Source: Azolla caroliniana (taxonomy: Eukaryota > Polypodiophyta). From it: DNA of 64,000 nt. Where the stretch lies: assembly GCA_043228905.1 (NCBI GenBank), contig JBHGNT010000009.1, positions 4,712,001 to 4,776,000 on the forward strand, in the 5' to 3' direction. The position numbers and the translations under genes were made by a program. Below are positions 24,314 to 33,716 of the stretch, piece after piece. How positions within the stretch are numbered: the first letter of the stretch is position 1; every line of letters starts with the position of its first letter. A model generated the notes under the pieces. The model made no database searches. It was not told where the DNA came from and saw nothing but the letters and a program-made list of their open reading frames with translations.

Positions 24314-25288
24314 ATGGAGTCCGTCAGCAAGCAAGAATATATGCGTGTTCTTTCCGAGCTCGAAATGCTAACAACCAAATTCGTGGCACTAGAGCATGAA
24401 AATCAAAGATTGCTGGGAGACCTACAACAAGTAAGTGCTGAGAAAGTACAACAATATGAAGAATTATCTCAACGGGTGCATCAATTGGAGACTACTCTAT
24501 TGCAACGACAAGCGGCGGAAGTTCAAACCTTGCCGAAGGAACCCAAGATTAGTCTGCCAGCCAAGTTTGATGGTACAAGGTCTCAATTTCGTGGATTTTT
24601 AAATCAGGTACGACTTGTGATTAAATTGCATCCTAGCCGTTACCCAACTGATGTTGCTCGTGTGGGTCTAGTTGGTACCTTGTTAACGGGTACCGCATTA
24701 GCGTGGTTTGCACCACTCCTAGAGAAGCACTCACCATTATTAGAAGATTTTGAAGGGTTTATTAATGAGTTCCAAGCCAACTTTGGAGACACTGATAGTA
24801 TGAGGACTGCAATAAACAAAATTCAGCGATTACGACAAGGAGATCGTCCTGCTTCCGCTTATGTTGTAGATTTTCGCCTTCTAGCATGTGATATTCCATG
24901 GGACGAGGCGGCATTAATGGACCAATTTCGTCAAGGTCTGCGCAATGATGTGAAGGATTTACTTCTTACCTTCCATGATGATCCAAAATCTCTTACTGAA
25001 GTAGTAAGCCGGGCCATGCGATGTGACAATCGCTTATTTGAGCGGCGTTCTGAGTGCCAACAAATGTTACACTTTCGACCAACAGAAACATATGCTTCGG
25101 TGGTTGCAACTCCACCCCAAGTATCAAAGTCAAGTGTGGTGGAAGGCCCTACTCCAATGGAAATTGAGACAACACGACGTCGAGGACCATTATCGGATGT
25201 TGAAAAGCAACGATGGCGAGCGAATCATCTATGCCTCTATTGTGGTGGTCCAGGGCATATTGCTGTGAATTGTCCACATAAACCATGA
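24314..25288 (+). CDS. Gypsy gag (capsid/nucleocapsid)
   Basis: 324 codons, intact. A coiled-coil-like N-terminus (about residues 10-75) is followed by a capsid domain with 'FRGFLNQVRLVIKLHPSRYP' and 'LTGTALAWFAPLLEKHSPLL'. The end has one CCHC zinc knuckle, CLYCGGPGHIAVNC (about 307-320). The capsid pattern resembles chromoviral gag proteins. It packages element RNA in the cytoplasm. The stop lies before pol, which begins in another frame. Confidence 0.9.
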   Translation: MESVSKQEYMRVLSELEMLTTKFVALEHENQRLLGDLQQVSAEKVQQYEELSQRVHQLETTLLQRQAAEVQTLPKEPKISLPAKFDGTRSQFRGFLNQVRLVIKLHPSRYPTDVARVGLVGTLLTGTALAWFAPLLEKHSPLLEDFEGFINEFQANFGDTDSMRTAINKIQRLRQGDRPASAYVVDFRLLACDIPWDEAALMDQFRQGLRNDVKDLLLTFHDDPKSLTEVVSRAMRCDNRLFERRSECQQMLHFRPTETYASVVATPPQVSKSSVVEGPTPMEIETTRRRGPLSDVEKQRWRANHLCLYCGGPGHIAVNCPHKP

Positions 25289-25458
25289 CGACAAGTTAAC
25301 CAAGTAAGTGCTCATGACAATCCCATCTCAATTTCTATCTTGCCTTCTCGTAACCCAAGTAGGCCTAGTAGTCCCTGTCATAAAAATACATTTGATGTCT
25401 TGAGCAAATTAGATGATGTGTTAAACGAGTAAGTCCGGCCAAAATCGAAGCCATTTGG

Positions 25459-28400
25459 TTGGACAGCCCTAGGCATGTAACGTCCGTCCCTAGTTGTGGT
25501 TCCATTTCATCCGGTCAAGTTAGTCGAGTTTTCTCTACACAAGTTGAGCTTAACACATCTAGGTGCAATCGAGTCCCAACTTCTGCCCTCTTAAACTCTG
25601 GATCCAACTCTTGCTTCATGGATCGTGAGTTTGCTGTAATGCATAATATTCAGTTGCATAAGCTCCCAAGACCAGTATCAGTCGGAGTCATTGATGGACA
25701 CCCCATAGCATCAGGTGATATACTTGAAGAGTCTGAACCAATTCATGTAGTCCTAGGCAATTTGGCTAGTGCCATCTCATTCAACATCATTGGTAGTCCA
25801 GAGCACTCCCTAGTTCTTGGTCTTCCATGGTTTGAGCTACATAACCCAACTATTGATTGGAGAAAAAGAACCATTGAAGAAGTCACAATACAGTCTGAGC
25901 CTCTTAAAACTCCAACAAAGGATATGACATTCCAAAAGATTTCGACAATCTCTATACATCAATTACGTGAGGAAGGACGGAAGGAAGACATGTTGGTGTT
26001 CGCAGTTTTAGCAACTCCCACATCGAGCTCACAAGAATCGGGGGTCCAACTACCGAAGAAATATATAGAATTCTCCGATGTTTTTGATAAGGTGAAGGCC
26101 AATAGACTACCAGAGCATCGACCATATGATTGCCCGATTGATTTGCAGCCCGGAAAAGAGCCTCCATGGGGGCCAATTTATAACCTTTCACCCACGGAGT
26201 TAGAGGTTCTTCAAGAATATATCGATGAGAACTTGGCGAATGGGTTTATCCAGCATTCAAGATCTCTTGTCGGCGCACCCATATTTTTCGTTAAGAAGAA
26301 AGATGGTTCGCTTCGTCTGGTCATGGATTATCGAGGATTGAATAAAGTAACTATTCGAAACCGATATACTCTACCATTGATTTCGAGCCTTCTGGAACGC
26401 CTTAATGGAGGTAAGTATTTTACAAAGTTAGATCTTCGAGGTGCTTACAATCTTGTTCGAATTCGTCCTTGGGATGAATGGAAGACTGCTTTTCGTACTC
26501 ACTATGGCCATTTTGAGTATACAATGATGCCATTTGGTCTCACGAATGCACCAACAGTTTTCCAACATATGGCGAATGACATTTTTCGAGATTTCCTCGA
26601 TATTTTCGTCATAATTTACCTAGATGTTATCTTGATCTACTCAAAAACTCAAGAGGATCATGATATACATGTTCGACAAGCTTTGCAACGGTTGCGTGAA
26701 TATGGTCTCTATGCAAAATTGGAGAAGTGCAGCTTTGACCAGCGTCAAGTGGAATTTTTGGGGTACATAGTCTCTTCACATGGCATCTCTATGGATCCAG
26801 CAAAGGTTCAAACAGTTTTGGATTGGCAAACACCACAGTTTGTGCGAGATGTACAATGTTTTTTAGGGTTCGCAAACTTTTATCGCAAGTTCATCAAAGA
26901 TTATTCAAAGATCGTATTGCCCCTCACTCAACTGACACAGAAGAATCAACCATTTGTGTGGAGTATAAATGCAAACTTTGCATTTGAAGGATTAAAGCAA
27001 GCATTTACATCCGCACCAATTTTGATGCATGTTGATCCATTGAAGCGCTTTATACTGGAAGCTGATGCATCTGACTTCGCACTAGGAAGCGTATTATCCT
27101 AGATTAGCAATGATGGCCAAATGCACCCTGTGGCTTTTCATTCACGGAAATTCGAAGCTGCAGAAATCAACTATGAGATTCACAACAAAGAGCTTCTTGC
27201 CATTGTGGATTCTTTTCAACAATGACGTCATTTTTTGGAGGGTTCGTCTCAACAAATCATTGTCTATAATGATCACAAAAATCTAACGTACTTCCAAAGT
27301 GCTCGAGTCTTGAGTCGTCGACAAGCTCGTTGGGCGCAATTTTTAACTCGTTTTGATTTCGTAATTCTATATCACCTGGGACACAACAAGGCAAAGCAGA
27401 TGCTTTATCTCGGCGTTCATATATGGAACTTCAACCAGGAGAGGCCGCATTTGAAAGTCAGAAGCAAATCCTCTTGGGTCCTAACCATCTACGACTAATG
27501 GCTTTTCATGCTATAGACACACCCGAGGATTTAAGTCTTCTAGACTCCATTTGGGAGCATATTGAGACTGATGAATTCGCCCAAGATATTCTGAACCATA
27601 TTATCCCAGATCGTGCTTCTTGTTCACAATCTCAAAATCCTCGTCAAGACTACAACCAGTTCAATTGGCATGATGGTTTACTTTTTCGACAAAATCTCTT
27701 ATATGTGCCTGATGGTCCTTCTCGACTCCAAGTCTTGCAACAATGTCATGATACACCAATGGCTGGACATTTTGGCATCCACAAGACTTTGGCATTAATT
27801 TCTCGAAGGTATTGGTGGCCACGACTTCGCCATTTTGTTACGGATTATGTTCGTAGTTGTGATACATGTTGCCGATCCAAAAAACCTCGACATCATCCAT
27901 ATGGCTTATTACAACCAATGCCTATTCCTGAGAGTCCATGGAAATCTATTTCATTGAACTTCATTATGGATCTACCACCTTCCAAGGGTTTTGATTCTAT
28001 TCTCACGGTAGTAGATCGTTTTACCAAGATGGCACATTTTCTTCCCTGCACAAAGGCCATTACAAGCCAAGAGATAGCCGAGTTACTCATGCAAGAGGTG
28101 TTTCGGCATCATGGTCTTCCTAATGATATTATCAGCGATCAGGGTCCCCAGTTCATCTCAAAATTTTGGCGGCACATGTTCAAACTCTTACATACTTCTT
28201 GCAAACTCTCTTCCGGCTACCATCTAGAAACTAACGGACAAAGTGAGCACACCAACCAAACAATAGAACAATATCTTCGTTGTTTTGTCAACTATCAACA
28301 AGATGATTGGGTTGATCTATTACATTTGGCGGAATTTGCTTACAACAACTCAGAAAATTCTTCTACTGGATATTTTCCCCATTTTTTGCAAACATTGGGT

Positions 28401-28924
28401 ACCATCCTCATTGGACTATGCTTGAACATCCCGAACTCCCGACAAACCCGGTTGTTGAAGATCGGCTCACCCGACTCCAAGAAGTTCAAGATATCCTTTT
28501 GCACCATTTATGTGATGCTCAAAACACTCAAAAGAAGGTTGCCGACCATCATCGACGTGATTCATCGACTATGTTTCAAGTGGGGGATTGAGTATGGCTT
28601 TTACAAGGTCACAATAAAACAACCCGACCTTGCTGCAAATTGGATTATCAACGTTTTGGCCCATATGTGATATCTGGTAAGATCAATGATGTGGCATTTC
28701 GCCTTGATCATCCCCCTCATATGCATCTTCACCCGGTCTTCCATGTTTCACTTTTGGAGCCGTACACAACCAGCTCTATTCCAAGCCGTCTTACATCTCC
28801 CCCACCTCCAATCGAAGTTTCAGATGGCTCCGAATATGAAGTTGCTACCATTCTCGACTCCAAGATCATTCGCAACAAACTGTATTATTTGGTTGACTGG
28901 TTAGGTTATACACCTAATGATTGA
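25459..28924 (+). pseudogene. Gypsy pol: protease, RT, RNase H, integrase, chromodomain (broken)
   Basis: Protease near 25609 has LLNSGSNSCFMD where LLDSGAS is expected. RT spans about 26260-26800 ('[20 protein letters not shown]', 'MMPFGLTNAPTVFQ'); the YLDD box reads YLDV at about 26620. RNase H from 27055 has DASD, then TAG at 27100 and TGA at 27223. A frameshift near 27384 precedes integrase, which keeps its HHCC zinc finger (H..H..C-x2-C, 27740-27870). The first catalytic Asp of the core is Asn ('SLNFIMDLP', 27955); SDQGPQF and the downstream Glu are kept. A second frameshift lies near 28390. The end carries a chromodomain ('YEVATILDSK', 'YYLVDWLGYTPND') broken by TGA at 28922 just before TWEPLENL. 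Not functional as it stands. Confidence 0.93.
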
Positions 28925-29020
28925 ACATGGGAACCTCTTGAGAATCTTGCTAATGCCTTCGAAATGGTTGCTGCATTTCACAACAAATATCCTCATAAGC
29001 CAAGTCCGAAATCTTGTCTT
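28838..29020 (+). other. Chromodomain at gypsy integrase C-terminus
   Basis: The aromatic and acidic landmarks of a chromodomain (YEVATILD, LYYLVDWLGY, then TWEPLENL after one stop) sit at the end of pol. This is the feature that defines chromoviruses and guides integration to marked chromatin. Confidence 0.85.
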
Positions 29021-29057
29021 CTGACTCATGGAACTCGTCGTCGGAAAGGGGGGATAA

Positions 29058-29433
29058 TGTCATGACGACATACATTTTGGCCTTACAAGGATTCGAGCCC
29101 AAGACGTCTTGGTCTATATGTTAGACCTTTAACCATTATACTAACATATATGATGTATAGTTATAATAAATGTATTATTAGTTATTACAAGACATTTAGA
29201 GTATTCTAGAACAATCTAGAGTATTCTAGAACATTCTAGGATATTCCATGATTATATTAAATATCATAAATATCTAAAATATTCTAGAACATTCTAGAAT
29301 ACTCCATAAGGACCTATAAATAGGTGTCTATTCATTCATCACAACTCATTCGGTTCAACACCAGTTTGTAGCCCCTTAGCTCTTTGTAATCCTTGCTCTC
29401 TTATAATATAAACTCTCTTTCCATTTCTAGTGT

Positions 29434-29474
<41 letters not shown>

Positions 29475-29523
29475 CTTCTACTGCCATCTTATTTTTCTCT
29501 CTCCTCATTCTCAAGTCACGACA
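29058..29523 (+). repeat. Gypsy 3' LTR
   Basis: Preceded by the polypurine tract aaaggggggataa (29045-29057). Nearly identical to the 5' LTR, with a longer CT microsatellite (29436-29471). Confidence 0.95.
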
Positions 29524-31475
29524 GCGTGTGCTACCTTGAGTATTTGCTGATTTTTTCTTTTGGCGACTCCATTTTGTTGGGGGGTGTGTCAGCATGAGAA
29601 TTCTCTCCGAATGCCTCCACTTTGGAGGTAGGAGGTGAATTTGTCAGAGAAGTACTCCTTGCCTCCATCCGATCATAGGCATCGATTGTGCTGACCGATT
29701 TCTTTTTCGACTTTCCCCTTGAGCTTTTGGAAGTGGGAGAGCACTTCACTTTTCTTCTTCATCGGGTAGATCCACGTGTAGTGGGAGTAGTCGTCGATGA
29801 AGGTTACGTAGTATTGGCATCCACCGATCGTCGGCATTTGAGCCGGTCCCCATACATCCGAGTGTATGATGTCGAGGAGGTCTTTTCTTGCGTGGCTCTC
29901 CTTTGGGAATGGGAGTCGATGTTGTTTGCCGAATTGACAAGCTTCACATACTCGGTCGACTTGTTTCGACTCAAATGTCGGAAGTCCGATGACGACTTCC
30001 TTGGTTTGCATCGCTCGATGTCGTTGGAGGTTTATGTGACCGATTCTCTTGTGCCACAACTCGATGCTTGTCTCGGTTTTGAGACCTTTGGCGTACATTG
30101 CCGATTTCACCTTGTTCAAATCAAGGATGAACATTCGGTCGTCTCTCCATCCCTTAACTATGAATTGGCCATCTTTCTCAATGAAACAACCTTCGTTGTT
30201 GAAGCGGACTTGCATGCCTTGCTCCACGATTTGGCCGACCGAGACCAAATTCTTCGTTATTTGGGGCACGTGCAAGACATTCTTGATGCAAGTTTGCTCG
30301 CCTTCTTTCCCGAATGGGACATTGCCGATGTGTCGAATGGGGTGCGTGGTGTCGTCTCCCGTCTCTATGAAACCGGATCGATCCGGCGTTCGTAAATCAT
30401 GAAACCACTCTTTGTGAGATGTCATGTGATGTGAGGCACCGGAATTGATGAACCACACATCTTTCGAATTGGAGGTGCTTGCGGAGTTGGAGGCCGTCAT
30501 AGAGTTCGCTCTATGCCTCATTACGAACATTTCGCCATGGTCGTCGTAGTCGAAATTTGATATGTGATTCGTGAACATTCTGCTACGATTGTTGTAGTCG
30601 GAGTTCGATGCGTACTTTGTGAGTTGTCGACTTGTTGAAGCCGACTCACTTCTCTTTTTCCGACATTCCGCCTTGTCGTGGCCGACTTTGCCGCAATAAT
30701 TGCAAGTTGCGGGCCTCGTTTGCTGACCTTGTTCGGCGTGGAAGCTCCCCCTTCTTCCAAAGGTTCCTCGATGGCTTCCGTGAAGGTTTGAGTTCCCTTT
30801 GTGTGATGGGCCGAATTGGACTCTTCTACCGCCTCGACTTCGTCCTCGGCCACCATCCGAATTTGAGAAGAACATTTGTCCTTCTAATGTCTTGGTTTTG
30901 GTTTGGACGTGGTTCACTTCAACCATTAGCATTGATTGAAGGTCGAAGAACGAAGGAAGATTTTCCCTCGCTAAGATTGCCGTCCTTAACGAGTCGAATC
31001 GTTGTGCAAGGCTGCCCAAGCATACTTGAACCATCTCGTCTTCGTCGACGTTTATTTTGATGGAGCCAAGCGAGTCGCAAATGCTCTTGATCTTGGTAGT
31101 GTAGTCCGACACAGACATATCTTCTTGCCGAATGTTATTCAACTCTTGTTGGAGTTGAAGCTTTCAGGTGGTTGTGTTGGCGGCGAACATTTTCTTTAAG
31201 TTTGCCCACACTTCTTTAGGCGTCTTGGCGTCTCGAATATGGATAAGCATGTGGTCGTGGACACATGTTGCCAAGCAATACATGACTTGACTAGCCGCTT
31301 GCTCCCATGTTGCGTAGTCGGCGTTCTTTGAGTCGGGTCGATTTTCTTGAGCGCCATTGATGTAGCTCCAATACCCTTGGCCAACGAGGTATTGGGTCAT
31401 CTTGTACTCCCAAGATGAATAATTGCTCCGATCTAGCTTTTCACTAGGGAGCGAACTACCCATTTGTGTGTGCAT
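29524..31475 (-). pseudogene. Copia gag-protease-integrase, proximal part
   Basis: One frame from ATG 31475, interrupted only by TGA codons at 31164-31166, 29673-29675 and 29589-29591. Gag contains 'KLDRSNYSSWEYKMTQYLVG', then the CCHC knuckle CNYCGKVGHDKAEC near 30690. The protease motif reads WFINSGASHHMTS near 30445, with Asn in place of the catalytic Asp. GAG-pre-integrase follows ('LWHKRIGHINLQRHRAM', C-x2-C 'CEACQFGKQHRLPF'). The integrase core has HSDVWGP and, after the TGA, SDGGKEY. It breaks off at the nested gypsy insertion (29523/29524) and resumes at 23762. Several TGA positions are where relatives have Arg, as expected for CGA-to-TGA change. Confidence 0.92.
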
Positions 31476-31631
31476 GTTGATTGTGTCTTCTCTTCTTTTG
31501 CTTTTCTTCCTTCGATCACGTACACGTGCTATGTAGCGGCACTACGGTAGCCGATAGCCGGATTTTGTCGTCGGCGTCTCGAACACACAATCACGGAGTC
31601 GGGTGGGCTTAGTGGATTTTCTAAACCACAC

Positions 31632-31643
31632 GCTCTGATACCA
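31632..31643 (-). other. Copia primer-binding site (initiator tRNA-Met type)
   Basis: On the minus strand TGGTATCAGAGC directly follows the 5' LTR. This is the standard 12-base complement of the plant initiator tRNA-Met 3' end. Confidence 0.95.
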
Positions 31644-32086
31644 TGTTAAGAATTAGGTAAGTAATTAAGCAAGGGTTAATTAGTACCTAATTATGTGATT
31701 AGTTGATAAGCAGAAGATTAAGTGATATGTGTGTATGTGTGTGAGAGGAAGAGAGAGAGAGAGAGATACACTTATGAACAACACAATATGGGGAATGAGT
31801 AACTATATTAAATTAGCTTTATCATCATCAAAAACAAAAATACCCACAATGAGGTATATATAAATCTCATGTGCAAAGGTGCACATGTGTGAGTGGAATA
31901 TAGGTACTAAGGTGTAAGTCCTATATTAAATGTACTTAGGAGTGGAGGATCTAGAATATCCCACTTAAGTACAAGGTCCTATTTAAGGCGTTATAGTCAA
32001 TACTTCTAACTAGATTCTATCTAGGTAATTATAAAGTTACATGGTTGACTAAGTAACTAAACTAAGTTAAGCTTGATATTTCAACA
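31644..32086 (-). repeat. Copia 5' LTR
   Basis: 443 bp, TGTTAAG...TCAACA, flanked outside by CTTAC. Transcription of the element would start here towards lower coordinates. Confidence 0.95.
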
Positions 32087-32091
32087 CTTAC

Positions 32092-33716
32092 ATTTGGTTC
32101 TTATTCAGGCAAGGAGCAAAGCGTTTGATAAAATGTGAAACCCTTGCTAGAGTAGGCATATGAAACACATTTACTGATCCCACGGAACATTACCGACTTG
32201 CACTATTTCCTTTAAAGATTCCTTACACTTTTTCATGCATAAAATCCCATATAAATAAGAGGTAAAGATTACTTTTTGTACAACAAAAAAGGTATATATG
32301 CAAAGATATCATAACAATCAATGTTGAAAAAGTACAAACATAACTTCATTTTATCAGTATTGTGTATTTTGAAAGAGTAGAATGTAGCTAAATCATAAAG
32401 TTTATCTAACGAAATCAACAACCTACAGTAGTAGTAACAAAAGATAGGAAACACAAATGCTTTCCCTAAAGCTTATCTCGTGAAGTTAGAAACCTAAAGT
32501 AGCAATAACAATAGGATAGGAAACACAAAGGCTTTCCCTCAAGCTTATCTAATGAAATCAACAACCTACAATAGTGGTGACGCGTAGGATAAGTAAAACA
32601 CCAAAATCCCTTTGTATGTTGCAAGCCACAAATTATTGGTGAAAATAAGGCATAATATTTGTGACAGTTGTAGTGTGCACATAGATGTGATGGAAACCAA
32701 GACTCTACATTCACCATCGAATTTTGGTATGAGGTGTCAGTCAAGAATAAACTCTTATGGGGTTGGATTTAATTGGCATTTTCCAAAGTAGACGCTTAGA
32801 TCCACTCAGAATTCCTCATATGCGCTAGTCAATGACTCAATACCCTAGAGCTAGGGCCCAGTTTAACATTTCTAATGAAATGCGGGAAAGTGAATAAGAA
32901 GTTCAAAGGGGATTGCCCCCGATCATGACAAAGTAGGACGAATGTGCTACATGGCATGGTATCTATCCGTTCTTCCATAATGAAAATGAAATGGCGAAAT
33001 CGCAGGAAATGAAGAAACCCGAAACCACAATCAAATACCCATAGGGGGAATGAAAACATGACGACGACGAGTTGCATGCATCCATCCGATCATCGAATGC
33101 AAGGCTTCATTCATAACTCGTTGGATGGTCGATATGAAAGTGAAGTCTTGGTGGGTGGATGGCTCAACCACAAGAGTGATTGGTTTCAGTTCGTACGCAG
33201 GTCAGGGAGAAGTTGAGGTCAACAGAGGGTCTAGGTTTTGGGTGGGGAACATGCGGGGGTAGGTGTGTTTGATGTGTGCAAGCTCCTCTGGCCGCCTGAC
33301 CCTGTACTCTACAAGAGCCCACGGGAGGAGGAGCCTCTTCCGTAGCCCTCACAATGGACCACCGCACAAAAAACAGACGTGACAGAGCCGAAACCCAGGA
33401 GGATCTCTCTTTGGGGCTGATTTCGGTCGGTCGGTCAGGAGCCGGAGTTTTGGGCTCAATTTGGAGAGCCAAGAGTTTATTGGGCTGATTTTGTTGTGAG
33501 CATCCCCCCCCCATCTATCATCACATTTTGACTATGTATGTATATAAAAACCTAATAATAATAATATATGTATGTATGTATGTATGTATGTATAGCCATG
33601 GCCTTGATATGCTCTGTTGCTCCCCCTTCAGACATGGCAGAGTGAAATGCGCCCCCCCCGCCATTACTACACATACTCCCCTTCCACACTCACCCACTTG
33701 AACGACGGGAATAGCC
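32092..33716. other. Intergenic DNA and MTA/SAH nucleosidase promoter
   Basis: 32.1-33.1 kb is AT-rich with a thrice-repeated block (aagcttatct..gaaatcaacaacctaca-gtagtaa..ataggaaacacaaa) at about 32398-32590. From 33.15 kb the DNA is GC-richer and probably contains the promoter of the next gene; a TATG microsatellite lies at 33561-33593. The 116-codon minus frame at 33164-33514 matches nothing I know. Confidence 0.55.

Larger units (their letters stand above)
23763..29523 (+). mobile_element. Ty3/gypsy chromovirus nested in the copia integrase
   Basis: Near-identical LTRs at 23763-24220 and 29058-29523 (TGTCATGACG...GTCACGACA) bound gag, protease, RT, RNase H, integrase and a C-terminal chromodomain in the Ty3/gypsy order. 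The element sits antisense inside the copia integrase. Joining the flanks across a ~5-bp duplication (GCGTC on the left, GCGTG on the right, one mismatch) restores the copia frame, which proves it inserted later. The chromodomain assigns it to chromoviruses; these often target heterochromatin. It is inactive: two frameshifts, three in-frame stops, and changed catalytic residues in protease, RT and integrase. Confidence 0.95.
22343..32086 (-). mobile_element. Ty1/copia LTR retrotransposon, RT-deleted, split by a nested gypsy element
   Basis: Two 443-bp LTRs (22343-22785 and 31644-32086), both TGTT...AACA, bound the element. Both are flanked by the 5-bp duplication CTTAC (22338-22342 and 32087-32091). 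The internal region reads on the minus strand: primer-binding site, gag with CCHC knuckle, protease, GAG-pre-integrase and integrase, then straight to the polypurine tract. No reverse transcriptase or RNase H is visible, although copia order is gag-PR-INT-RT-RH. Without the nested element the internal part is only about 3.1 kb. By eye the LTRs differ at about seven positions, so insertion is fairly recent. The reading frame carries several TGA stops and an Asp-to-Asn change in the protease, so the element is dead in cis. Confidence 0.95.

Noticed and set aside
29531-29749. Separate 72-codon minus-strand gene
   Set aside because: It is an out-of-frame reading of the copia integrase; the true frame carries SDGGKEY and HTPQQNG with TGA stops.
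29688-30395. 235-codon plus-strand open frame
   Set aside because: Antisense shadow of the copia protease and GAG-pre-integrase segment.
33164-33514. 116-codon minus-strand frame as a gene divergent from MTN
   Set aside because: No recognisable domain; Pro/Arg-rich reading of GC-rich promoter-like DNA.
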